Shown in pieces: positions 1-9,242 of a DNA stretch of 64,000 nt. Numbering within the stretch: position 1 is the stretch's first letter; every line of letters starts with the position of its first letter. Origin of the DNA: Cerasicoccus frondis (GTDB lineage: Bacteria > Verrucomicrobiota > Verrucomicrobiia > Opitutales > Cerasicoccaceae); contig JAVDPC010000001.1 in assembly GCA_031296915.1 (NCBI GenBank), positions 186,001-250,000 on the forward strand, in the 5' to 3' direction. The translations under genes were made by a program, and so were the position numbers. Under the pieces are notes generated by a model. That model saw only the letters and a program-made list of their open reading frames with translations. It did no database searches and was not told the origin of the DNA.

Positions 1-48
1 CACGGTTCTGACCGCGAAGTAAGGCAAAACAGTCTAGACGTCTTTTCA

Positions 49-209
49 AAACAACCGAGCGGATGTTAGCGCAACACAGCCTCGGTTGTTGGTCCAACAT
101 AGCATCGGTTGTTGCCTCAACATAGCACCGGTTGTTTCCCCAACATAGCATAAGGCTTTTTCAAAACAACCGAGTAGGCTTTTTCGAAACACAGCATAAG
201 GCTTTTACA
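49..209. repeat. 23-bp tandem repeat array (7 units)
   Basis: Seven contiguous units of exactly 23 bp begin at 49, 72, 95, 118, 141, 164 and 187. Each unit is assembled from a left module (AACAACCGAG, CAACATAGCA or AACACAGCA) and a right module (CGGTTGTT or AAGGCTTTT) with 2-4 variable bases between units. AACAACCGAG is the reverse complement of CTCGGTTGTT, so neighbouring units can pair into hairpins. The period is not a multiple of three and there is no CRISPR-like spacer. It ends about 90 bp before the metalloprotease gene. Function unknown. Confidence 0.85.
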
Positions 210-301
210 AGGAGACACCCTATTTTCAAAGATTGTTAAAACCTCAAGGTTAAGCATTTAGTATTCGCCCGGAATTACTGGATATCTTAGGGTGTATTCA
301 T

Positions 302-3300
302 ATGAAACCTTGGAAGTCCCTGGTCCTAGCGGCGTTAGCCATTTTAGCCCTTGCCTATTTCGCCCTCTGGAAACCACAGCCTTCCGAAAACAATGCGCAA
401 CCCAGTACGCCACTGGCGGAGACGCAGGTCGAACACTCCAAAACGCCGAAACCGGCAACCTCTGCTGATTCAGCTGCGGAAAACACGACGCCCCCCAGTA
501 AAACTTTCGCTGAGTGGCAAGCTGACTATCTCCAACAGCCTACGCCACAACTGCTGGCTGAAGGCCAGAAAATCGCAGAGAGCCGACGCGCCCAAATGCT
601 GAACTGGATTCAAAACGATCCCGACCGCGCCATTGATGCGATGCTTTCCTTTGCCGAGTACGAAGCGCTGCCAGAGGAAATTGCCAACATCATCGAGCTG
701 CCGTTCGCGGGGCAGGCCGACATCAGCGCACTGCCCTTTTGCGCCGATCCAGGCGCACATGACCATCACGAAGATCATGAGCATAGCACGCAATACTTTG
801 CCAAACTGCCGGGCTTCCAAGTAACGCTTTACCTGCCTTCTACGCGGGTGGGCCTGACTTCGCAAAAAGGCCTGCCCGTACTGGGCATTCGCGTTGGCGC
901 CATCGCCGCGCTGGTCAATGACCCGGCTCAGGAATTGTCGCGCAGTGAAAGGCTGGCTGCCATCAATGTTCTCGAACTCGATTCACCGGCGCCAGGCAAT
1001 GTCCTGCTAGGCGACCGTTTTGTCGATGCCTACCATATTTCCGCTGAAGATCTCAGCCAGCGCATCGTGCAAGCAGAGCGGAGCATCACCCCCAATGCAG
1101 TGACAGCTGCCATGGCGCTGATGGATGGCGGTGATTACTCCGAGCAGAGTTTCTATGCAGCACTGGAATATGCCGACTCGACGTGGTCCGAGACTCCGAA
1201 GGACATCCTGTTCATCCGCATAAATTTCCCCGACAACTCAACGGTCGACAGCTACGCCGATGTCGTGTCCAAGCTCACCGATTGCCAAGCGCTGATCGAA
1301 AACAACTCCTACGGCAAAACAACGTTCTCGACGATCACCGTTAACGAAACGGCCATCACCCTGGCCAATCCCAGCACCACGTATTCCGAAGACTACCAAT
1401 TACTTTATGACGACGCGCTTGCCGCCGCAACGAGCGCAGGGTACAATCCAGACAGCTATGACATTGTGGGCATTGTGTTCGATTACATCTACAGCGATTG
1501 GTCCGGGCGCGCCTCAGTCGGTGGCTCCAAACATTGGATCAATGGCGACCGTTCGACCGGCACCTACATCCACGAGTTCGGGCACAATTACGGGCTTTGG
1601 CATGCGAGCTCGTGGGATGCCGACGACGGCTCCATCGTCCCCGCCCCCGGTGAAGACACCTCTGACGACGCCCCCGAGCACAACGAGTATGGCGATATTT
1701 TCGACATCATGGGGAGCGGGCCGGATGAGTGCGATTATCATGCCTTCGCCAAGAACCGCCTGAATTGGGTTACTGACGACCAAGTGGTTGAATTGGACAG
1801 CCTGTCCGATCAGACTATCCGCATTTATCGCTTCGACGATCCCGACGCAGACGCGAATCCCACGCTCGCGGTTAAAGTGCAAATCAACGAATCCGAGACA
1901 TACTGGATCTCGCATCGGCGTAACCTCAGCAGCAACAGCTACCTGAGCAACGGCGCCTACGTCATTTGGGCGCACCGGACGGACCGCGCGCGACTCATCG
2001 ACATGACGCCGGACTCCAGCGCCTCCAGTTACAACGACCGAGTTGATGCGCCCCTTGAAGTCGGCGACACCTTCGTGGACCCTACCGGACTTGTCTCCAT
2101 AACGCCAACTGCTCGCGGTGGTTCGGGCGCCAGCGAGTGGATTGACGTCCGCGTCATCGTCGGCGTGCCGGGCAACACTGCGCCCAGCGTCAGCATCGAT
2201 CCCGTCAGCTCGCCGCAAGCGCGTGAGCCAATCACCTTTACGGGCAGCGGCTCCGACATCGATGGCGACACCCTCACCTACAGTTGGGACTTTGGCGACG
2301 GCAATACCGGCAGCGGCAGCAGTGTGCAGCATACCTATCCGGCAGGCGGCGATTTCACGGTGAGTCTGAGCGTCTCGGACGGACGTGGCGGCGTCGACAG
2401 TGACACACTCGCAATCACCGTAGCCGACCCGATCACTCCCTGGTCCTCGACCACCGTAGGCTCTGGTTACACTACGAAAGATATCATCTACCATGATGGA
2501 CAATTCCTGCTCGGCAGTTTTTACCGAGGCTTGTATCGATCCTTAGACGGCGTGACGTGGAGCAACGACGGCATCTCAGGCCTGCCCAACATGGAGGATG
2601 TTCGCATCACCACGGGCAATGATCAATTCTGTGCGATCGTATATGAGTACTGGACTTTAACGCCAAGCATCTACTTTTCCGACGATAGCCTGACCTGGAC
2701 CGAAGAATCGATTCCCGCCGGATTACCCAAGCTACGCGGCGCCGCCTATGGCAGTGACGTCTGGGTGGCGGTTGGCTATGATGGAACCATCATCCGCCGT
2801 GACAGTAATGGGGTCTGGAGCAACATCAGCCATGGGCTGAGCACGGAGTATTTGGAAGACATCATCTACGTCGACGGAGCTTTCCTCGTCTGCGGCAGCG
2901 GCAACACCTTGCTCAAATCCGCTGACGGCCTCAGTTGGCAGGATGTCTCTGACACCAACCCCTATGGCAGCTATGCCTACTTCACCGATTTCGAATTGGT
3001 CGATGACGTGCTTTATCTAGTATCAGAAGACGTCGCCATTTCAAATGATGGCGGTGACAGTTGGACGGCGCTTGAGCTGAATGCGGAATCCATTAACCAA
3101 AGCGTGTTGGCATTCAGCGTGTGCGATGAATTTCTCTTCGTATCTCAGGAGGATTACCGATCTGGCCTATGGGAGTATTTCTACACCATCACCGATCAAG
3201 CAACACTAAGCACTGGCGAAGCCGCCAACCCGTCATCGAGCGCTCAACGTCATGCGGCTTTTGGCAATGGGCGCATTGTAACCGGTGGATCGACTCATAC

Positions 3301-4900
3301 TCTTTGGGTTTCCAGCATCTTCAGGGACTCCCAGGCACCCAGCGTCGACCTCACCGCCCCAGCAGAAATTCATGCACGCAGCGATGTGACCTTCACTTGC
3401 ACGGCCAGTGATCCAGATGGCGATACGCTTTACTATTTCTGGGATACCGGCGATGGCATCTTGCGGCCAGGCGCTTCAACCTTTTCGACACACTATGTCT
3501 ACGGTGGCGACTACACCTTGCGGGTTGTCGTCTCGGACACCCGGGGCAACATCGTCGAGGACTCGCTCAACATCAGCGTCGAAGAACCGCTCGAGCCCTG
3601 GAGTTATCCAAACATCGGCACGAGCTCCAGCATGTATGACATTCTCTACGACGGCTCGCAGTTCCTAATACTCTTGCCTTACAGCGTCTATCGTTCAACC
3701 GATGGGACAACGTGGACGCCGCACAGCACGAATGGCTACTACTACCGCATCGAGAGCGGCGACGGCGTTTTCCGAATCGCCGGAGAGAGTTACAACGGTG
3801 GGTGGTTCGGCAGCATTTCTGTTTCCAATGATGGCCAGACCTGGACTTCTGAAACCGTACCTGCTGCCCTCCCCCCGCTCAATGACATTGCCTACGGCAA
3901 CGACGTATGGGTGGCGGTTGGCGATGATGGTTTCATCCTGTATAAATCTTCGGCTGGCAGTTGGACTACGATCAGCCCCGCACAAACCACGGTGGACCTT
4001 AACGCCGTCACCTTTGCGAATGGCTTCTTCTTTGTCGGCGGCTACGAAGGCACTTTGCTCCGCTCGACGGACGGCCAGAATTGGACGGATATTTCGGGCA
4101 ACACTCCTTTCGATGAAAACGACACGATCTACAGCATCACGCTGCTCAATGGCGCGCTTTATATTGGAAGCCAGGGCATCAGCGTTTCGACCGATGATGG
4201 CGCCACCTGGCAGTACGTCTACGAACCATTAACGAATGGCTCCATACGCACGGGCTCCTATGCAGATGGCTTATTCTATTTTTCGGCGAGAGATTTCGAT
4301 TTCGACATCGGGTCCTGGGTGAACTTTGACCTCTTCAGTGAAGACGGTGAAAGCTTCACCCAGCTCGAAATTGACTCAACCGCTACCCGGCGCGGATCAA
4401 CGTTTGCCAACGACCAGCTCTACATCGTTGGGACAAACGGTTACTTTCGCACTTCTGGATTACTTAGCGCAGCTGTCGACCAACTGGAAGACTGGATGAC
4501 GGCCAATGTGGCCAATCCGGCTGATCGCACCCCGACCGCTAATCCGGACTACGATACGCTGAGCAATCTCCTTGAATATGTGCTCGGGCTCGACCCGCAA
4601 ACGGCCGATACATTCGAACTCTCCTGGGATTTTTCTGGTCTAACTGCGAGCGGCTTGCGTTTGCGTATGGACGATCCCAATGTGGCCATCACAATCAACG
4701 TTTCAGATGACCTAATCGCGTGGACTGATGTGTCACTCAGCTACAACAGCGGCAGCGGTGAATGGGAATCAGACCACCCCTCACTGCTCACCGTTGCAAG
4801 CGCAACTGAGGTTGAAACGGGCCTGTGGGAATTTTCCTTCAACTTCACCACCAGCGAGAACCAGTATTTCCTGCTCGTTGAGGCAAGTTATACGGAGTAA
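302..4900 (+). CDS. Large exported metzincin-type metalloprotease with two PKD domains
   Basis: A 1532-aa protein with an N-terminal signal or signal-anchor (KPWKSLVLAALAILALAYF). The zinc site HEFGHNYGLWH lies at residues 424-434 (HExxHxxGxxH) and is followed by a Met-turn-like DIMGSG with Met at about 470, the arrangement of metzincins such as the M11 gametolysin group. PKD domains follow at about 625-710 and 1013-1097 (WDFGDG, WDTGDG cores). Between and after them are two blocks of Trp/Asp-rich repeats with S.DG..W motifs, like BNR/photosystem-II-stability beta-propellers. It probably degrades extracellular protein or glycoprotein, with PKD and propeller parts binding substrate. The tail ends in a domain common in verrucomicrobial exported proteins, with no obvious PEP-CTERM. 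Family assignment is firm for the protease, inferred for the propellers. Confidence 0.85.
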   Translation: MKPWKSLVLAALAILALAYFALWKPQPSENNAQPSTPLAETQVEHSKTPKPATSADSAAENTTPPSKTFAEWQADYLQQPTPQLLAEGQKIAESRRAQMLNWIQNDPDRAIDAMLSFAEYEALPEEIANIIELPFAGQADISALPFCADPGAHDHHEDHEHSTQYFAKLPGFQVTLYLPSTRVGLTSQKGLPVLGIRVGAIAALVNDPAQELSRSERLAAINVLELDSPAPGNVLLGDRFVDAYHISAEDLSQRIVQAERSITPNAVTAAMALMDGGDYSEQSFYAALEYADSTWSETPKDILFIRINFPDNSTVDSYADVVSKLTDCQALIENNSYGKTTFSTITVNETAITLANPSTTYSEDYQLLYDDALAAATSAGYNPDSYDIVGIVFDYIYSDWSGRASVGGSKHWINGDRSTGTYIHEFGHNYGLWHASSWDADDGSIVPAPGEDTSDDAPEHNEYGDIFDIMGSGPDECDYHAFAKNRLNWVTDDQVVELDSLSDQTIRIYRFDDPDADANPTLAVKVQINESETYWISHRRNLSSNSYLSNGAYVIWAHRTDRARLIDMTPDSSASSYNDRVDAPLEVGDTFVDPTGLVSITPTARGGSGASEWIDVRVIVGVPGNTAPSVSIDPVSSPQAREPITFTGSGSDIDGDTLTYSWDFGDGNTGSGSSVQHTYPAGGDFTVSLSVSDGRGGVDSDTLAITVADPITPWSSTTVGSGYTTKDIIYHDGQFLLGSFYRGLYRSLDGVTWSNDGISGLPNMEDVRITTGNDQFCAIVYEYWTLTPSIYFSDDSLTWTEESIPAGLPKLRGAAYGSDVWVAVGYDGTIIRRDSNGVWSNISHGLSTEYLEDIIYVDGAFLVCGSGNTLLKSADGLSWQDVSDTNPYGSYAYFTDFELVDDVLYLVSEDVAISNDGGDSWTALELNAESINQSVLAFSVCDEFLFVSQEDYRSGLWEYFYTITDQATLSTGEAANPSSSAQRHAAFGNGRIVTGGSTHTLWVSSIFRDSQAPSVDLTAPAEIHARSDVTFTCTASDPDGDTLYYFWDTGDGILRPGASTFSTHYVYGGDYTLRVVVSDTRGNIVEDSLNISVEEPLEPWSYPNIGTSSSMYDILYDGSQFLILLPYSVYRSTDGTTWTPHSTNGYYYRIESGDGVFRIAGESYNGGWFGSISVSNDGQTWTSETVPAALPPLNDIAYGNDVWVAVGDDGFILYKSSAGSWTTISPAQTTVDLNAVTFANGFFFVGGYEGTLLRSTDGQNWTDISGNTPFDENDTIYSITLLNGALYIGSQGISVSTDDGATWQYVYEPLTNGSIRTGSYADGLFYFSARDFDFDIGSWVNFDLFSEDGESFTQLEIDSTATRRGSTFANDQLYIVGTNGYFRTSGLLSAAVDQLEDWMTANVANPADRTPTANPDYDTLSNLLEYVLGLDPQTADTFELSWDFSGLTASGLRLRMDDPNVAITINVSDDLIAWTDVSLSYNSGSGEWESDHPSLLTVASATEVETGLWEFSFNFTTSENQYFLLVEASYTE

Positions 4901-5085
4901 CATGGACCTCACTGGGGTCGTTGGCATGGCTAGCTGGCGTGATTTACGCACGCGAACATGAAAAGAGTTTCATAATATTGCGGCGACTGAAACTAATTAC
5001 GCTGAGCAGTTTTTAAGGGGGTATCCGTAGTCGCGATTGCTGTGTCGATTGCGCTGAAACCGATCAACCGGAAAGCCATTATACC

Positions 5086-8000
5086 ATGCTCCCTAGTAAT
5101 CATCTGGCCCCCAGCCGTCTGCGCTCACTGCTGTGCGCAAGCGCGCTCACCTTATTTGGCCTCAGCGGCTCCCTGTCCGCGCAAAACCAAATCCTCACCG
5201 TTTCACCCGATACCGCCGCGCAAGGAGATACCGTCACGGTTACCTTTACCCTGGATGACGATACGCCTGCCCCTCCTCCATCCAATGTTTCCCCGACCAG
5301 TGTCACGCTGGGCAGCATCAGTGGCTCTTCGTTAGTGCATCAGTCCCAGACTGTCGTTACTGCGGAATTCTCGATACCGGACGACGCAACAGTCGGCGCG
5401 CTGGATGCTGAAGTCGTATTTACAATCAGCGGTAACACACTTACTTTTACGCTTGATGACGCGTTCACGGTCACGGGTACGGGCACATTTACGTCGAGTG
5501 AAGCAGAAGATGGCTACAATCTCTTTGCCCCCATTGGCGATACCGACACCTACCTGATGGACAACGACGGCAACTTGATCAACACGTGGAGCAGCAGCTA
5601 CCGTCCGGGGCTATCCGTCTATTTTCTGGAAGACGGCTCCTTGATTCGCACCTGCAACGTCAGTAGTGAAGACTTCGATTCTGGCGGCTCAGGCGGCCGC
5701 GTCGAACAGTATGACTGGGATGGCAACCTGATCTGGGAATATGATTACTACAGTGACGAGTATTGCCAGCATCACGACATAGAAGTCATGCCCAATGGCA
5801 ACGTGCTCCTCATCTCGTGGGAGTTGATCAGCGAATCAGACGCCATCGCGGCAGGGCGTGATCCCGATGTGCTTGGCGAAGGCGAACTCTGGTCCGAAAA
5901 GATTGTCGAACTGGAGCCTTCGGGCGATTCCGACGCCACCATCGTCTGGGAATGGCGCGCATGGGATCACCTCATCCAGGATTACGATTCCAGCCAAGCC
6001 AACTATGGAACAGTCGGGGATCATCCTGAGCTAATCGACTTAAATTACGTCCTCAATGACAAGGCCGACTGGCTGCACATCAATTCGGTCGATTACAATG
6101 AGGAGTTGGATCAAATCCTTCTTTCCGTGCATAACTTTAGCGAGATTTGGATCATCGACCACAGCACCACTACGGCGGAAGCCGCAAGCCACTCAGGAGG
6201 CGATCTCGGTATTGGCGGAGACCTGCTTTACCGCTGGGGGAATCCACAAACCTATGACGCTGGTGATGACGACGACCAAATCCTCTTTGTCCAACACGAC
6301 GCGGAGTGGATACCCGAAGGCTATCCCGGCGCGAACGACGTACTCATTTTCAACAACGGCAAAGGCCGTCCAGATGGTGATTACTCATCGATCAATCAAA
6401 TCACCACGCCGATCAATCCAGACCGCAGCTACAGCTTCAATGATGTAACGGGAACCTATGATCCCGAAAACAGCACCTGGACTTATACGGCCGATGAACC
6501 TACCGATTTCTATGCGGCAAGCACCTCCAGCGCTCAACGCCTCTCCAACGGGAATACCCTGATCTGCAATGGACCCGCTGGCTATTTCTTTGAAGTTACT
6601 GAGGATGGCGAGACTGTCTGGGCTTATGATGAAGGCTCGTCAGATTTTCGCGTCAAACGCTACAGCCCAACCTATGCAGGATTCATCGGCACCGGGTACT
6701 ATGATGCTGCGGTCTATCAATACCTCACTTACGCAGTCGTCGACACCGATCAAGTGGACTGCTATGACGCCAGTGATGAAATCAGTGAACCCGCTCCTGG
6801 TGAATCGTTTGCAGGACAGGACGCGCAATACACTGGCTACGGCACAAGCTATACACTGAGCGACGATGGCTTAACGGTTTACGATAACATTACCGGCATG
6901 ACTTGGACCCAAACGCCCGACCTGAACGGAGATGGAGTCATTAATGTCGATGACAAGCTTACCCAATCTGAAGCACTGTCCTACGCCGAGACGCTGAACG
7001 ACGAAAACTTCGGCGGCTATAATGACTGGCGCCTCCCCTCCATCAAAGAGCTCTATTCGCTGATGAATTTTGCGGGCACGGAAATCAAAACTGATGATCT
7101 CGACGCCAGCAGCGCCCAGCCCTTCATTGATACCGACTATTTCGACTATGGCTACGGCGACACCGACGCTGGCGAGCGCATTATCGACTCTCAATTCGCC
7201 ACAACGTCTATTTCCGTGGCGCAAATCTTAACTGGCGAAACAGGCGTGTTTGGACTGAATATGGCCGATGGGCGCATTAAGGGATATCCGCTTGTACTCG
7301 ACTTCTATGTGTATTATGTTCGTGGAGGCGAGGGATATGGCCAGAACAGCTTTACCGAAAACGGGGATGGCACAGTAACTGACTCCGCTACGGGACTCAT
7401 GTGGCAGCAGGACGACAGCGGAGCTGGCATGATCTGGGAAGATGCATTGGCCTATGCCGAAGATCTTGAACTGGGCGGCTACACTGACTGGCGACTCCCC
7501 AACGCCAAGGAGCTGCAAAGCATACTGGATTACAGTCGCTCTCCAGATACGACTTCCTCGGCAGCCATTGATCCGGTCTTCAACTGCACCTCGATCTTAA
7601 ATGAAGATTACGCAGTCGACTACCCTTGGTATTGGAGCAGCACCACTCACATGAGTGAGAGCGGCAGCGCCCACTACGCGGTCTATGTCTGCTTCGGCCG
7701 CGCGATGGGCTACATGAACAACACTTGGTTGGATGTCCATGGGGCTGGTGCCCAGCGTAGTGACGAGAAAGTCTTTTCCCTCGATAACGTGGTTGCTCAG
7801 GACAACGGTTACTATTCAAGCATCGCGCCGCAAGGCGATGCAATGAGGTTCTACAACTACGTCCGCTGCGTCCGTGGAGCTGCTGAAGCGCCAGCGACGG
7901 ACTCCGACGACGATGGCATTTCTGATTGGGTGGAATACCAATACACCGGCAGCACGACCGGCTTGGCAGCCAGCAACGATGATGACTCCGATGGCATGAC

Positions 8001-8262
8001 CAATGAGGACGAAATCCGCGCAGGAACCGACCCAACTGACAGCGCCTCGGTCTTTGAAATGCTCACCATTGCTTTCGACGGTTCCAGCCCAACCATTACC
8101 TGGACAAGCGAGCTGGACGAGACCTATACGGTGCAATACTCAACGGACCTTGAAACGTTCACCGACCTCCAGTCCAACATACTGGCCACACCTCCGCTCA
8201 ACAGCTATACCCCGGCAGAACAAAGTTCGAGCGTCGTCTTTTATCGCATCATCAACGAGTGA
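5086..8262 (+). CDS. Exported arylsulfotransferase-like protein with two DUF1566 domains
   Basis: A 1058-aa protein with a signal peptide ending near LSGSLSAQ. Residues about 140-560 resemble the ASST/arylsulfotransferase beta-propeller family: GYNLFAP, D.DGNLINTW, repeated D.DGN.IWEYD blades, and HHDIEVMPNGNVLL with a possible catalytic His. Two DUF1566 (Lcl C-terminal-like) modules follow, each with GLMWQQ/GMTWTQ, an EALAYAE helix and the signature DWRLP..KEL. A calcium-binding-like Asp-rich segment (DSDDDGISDW, DDDSDGMTNEDE) and a short C-terminal sandwich complete it. Same strand as the metalloprotease with a 185-bp gap in which I see no gene. Enzymatic activity is inferred from fold similarity; it could instead be purely adhesive. 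Confidence 0.75.
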   Translation: MLPSNHLAPSRLRSLLCASALTLFGLSGSLSAQNQILTVSPDTAAQGDTVTVTFTLDDDTPAPPPSNVSPTSVTLGSISGSSLVHQSQTVVTAEFSIPDDATVGALDAEVVFTISGNTLTFTLDDAFTVTGTGTFTSSEAEDGYNLFAPIGDTDTYLMDNDGNLINTWSSSYRPGLSVYFLEDGSLIRTCNVSSEDFDSGGSGGRVEQYDWDGNLIWEYDYYSDEYCQHHDIEVMPNGNVLLISWELISESDAIAAGRDPDVLGEGELWSEKIVELEPSGDSDATIVWEWRAWDHLIQDYDSSQANYGTVGDHPELIDLNYVLNDKADWLHINSVDYNEELDQILLSVHNFSEIWIIDHSTTTAEAASHSGGDLGIGGDLLYRWGNPQTYDAGDDDDQILFVQHDAEWIPEGYPGANDVLIFNNGKGRPDGDYSSINQITTPINPDRSYSFNDVTGTYDPENSTWTYTADEPTDFYAASTSSAQRLSNGNTLICNGPAGYFFEVTEDGETVWAYDEGSSDFRVKRYSPTYAGFIGTGYYDAAVYQYLTYAVVDTDQVDCYDASDEISEPAPGESFAGQDAQYTGYGTSYTLSDDGLTVYDNITGMTWTQTPDLNGDGVINVDDKLTQSEALSYAETLNDENFGGYNDWRLPSIKELYSLMNFAGTEIKTDDLDASSAQPFIDTDYFDYGYGDTDAGERIIDSQFATTSISVAQILTGETGVFGLNMADGRIKGYPLVLDFYVYYVRGGEGYGQNSFTENGDGTVTDSATGLMWQQDDSGAGMIWEDALAYAEDLELGGYTDWRLPNAKELQSILDYSRSPDTTSSAAIDPVFNCTSILNEDYAVDYPWYWSSTTHMSESGSAHYAVYVCFGRAMGYMNNTWLDVHGAGAQRSDEKVFSLDNVVAQDNGYYSSIAPQGDAMRFYNYVRCVRGAAEAPATDSDDDGISDWVEYQYTGSTTGLAASNDDDSDGMTNEDEIRAGTDPTDSASVFEMLTIAFDGSSPTITWTSELDETYTVQYSTDLETFTDLQSNILATPPLNSYTPAEQSSSVVFYRIINE

Positions 8263-8305
8263 TGCGGTGAGACGGCGCGTTGAGCGCATATCTGTCCTCG
8301 CCGCG

Positions 8306-8329
8306 TGAGATGCACGCGCATCTCATTTC
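8306..8329 (+). terminator. Possible weak terminator hairpin
   Basis: TGAGATGC and GCATCTCA form a perfect 8-bp stem with an ACGC loop, followed by only three T residues. It lies 44 bp after the stop of the arylsulfotransferase-like gene, so a terminator role is plausible but the T-tract is poor. Confidence 0.4.
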
Positions 8330-8346
8330 CAAAGCTTTGCTTTGGA

Positions 8347-8420
8347 TGGCAGGCCCACAGGGACTCGAACCCCAACTAAAGGTACCAAAAACCTCTGTGC
8401 TACCATTACACCATGGGCCT
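8347..8420 (-). tRNA. tRNA-Gln (anticodon UUG)
   Basis: The reverse strand folds as a cloverleaf: acceptor AGGCCCA pairs with TGGGCCT, followed by discriminator G and an encoded CCA. The T arm reads GGGGTTCGAGTCCC. The anticodon stem GAGGT/ACCTT encloses loop TTTTGGT, giving anticodon TTG and decoding CAA. It is intact, with no sign of an integrated element beside it. Confidence 0.95.
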
Positions 8421-8483
8421 AACGTAAGCGCTGTAAACTACATCTGAGACCATGCTCGTCAAGCATGGATCGAAAGATTTTTT

Positions 8484-9242
8484 CTAAAAAATTAAACGAA
8501 GCCCCGCAAAGATAATCACGCCCCACACCAGCCACTCGAATTGCTTCTGTGGGATGTATTTTACAATTCTGGGCGCCACCAGGCACGCCAAGGCCGCCAC
8601 CGTGCCTAGAATCAGGCTAACGCGGATCGAAGTGATGTTCACCATCCCAAGCTCCGCCTGAAACGGCAGCTTGAACAGGTTAATGATGAAGAATAGCCAC
8701 GCCGTCGTTCCGATGAACGCAAACTTCGGCAACTTGACCGCCATCAGGTAAAACGCCGCCACCGGGCCAGCCGCATTGGCCAGCATCGTGGCCAAGCCGC
8801 CTGCGACGCCAGTGCTCCAGATAAACCACTTGCTATGCGGCACTTTGTCCTCTCCTGCCTGCTGTTTGCGCAGCATCCATTTACGCCCAAAATGCAGCGC
8901 AGTCATCACCAGCAACAGAAAGCCCATCACTATCCTAAACTCTTGGGCCGGAATTTGATGAAAAAGCATCCACCCCGCCACAACGCCGATCGCCATGGGT
9001 GGCAATAGCCGCCACACGTACGGCCACTCTGCATTGCGACGGTAAATGATAATCGCCACGATGTCGCCGCACACCAATACCGGCAGCAAATAGCCCACGG
9101 ATTCCTTGGCCCCAAAGACTTCAGCAAAAATCCAAATGCTGACATTGCCGGCGCCAGGCAATCCCCCTTTGGCAAGGCCAATCAAAGCCGCGCCCAACGC
9201 CGCAAACAGCCACTCATGCATGGTGAAGCCCAGAAATTCCAT
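8484..9242 (-). CDS. TauE/SafE-family membrane permease
   Basis: About 252 aa with some eight hydrophobic segments and the family-typical N-terminus LFAALGAALIGLAKGGLPGAG. A second half-repeat contains GVAGGLATMLANAAGPVAAFYLM. The family exports sulfite, sulfoacetate and other small anions, but the substrate here is unknown. I place the start at the ATG (9240-9242) of MEFLGFTM, which shares one base with the TAA stop of recF (TAATG), so the two genes are probably translationally coupled. A longer frame upstream would overlap recF by 60 bp and adds no membrane segment. recF coupling does not suggest a shared function. Confidence 0.85.
   Translation of the reverse strand: MEFLGFTMHEWLFAALGAALIGLAKGGLPGAGNVSIWIFAEVFGAKESVGYLLPVLVCGDIVAIIIYRRNAEWPYVWRLLPPMAIGVVAGWMLFHQIPAQEFRIVMGFLLLVMTALHFGRKWMLRKQQAGEDKVPHSKWFIWSTGVAGGLATMLANAAGPVAAFYLMAVKLPKFAFIGTTAWLFFIINLFKLPFQAELGMVNITSIRVSLILGTVAALACLVAPRIVKYIPQKQFEWLVWGVIIFAGLRLIF

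Noticed and set aside
49..209. CRISPR array
   Set aside because: The period is 23 bp with no unique 30-40-bp spacers; the units join directly and are shuffled halves, not identical repeats.
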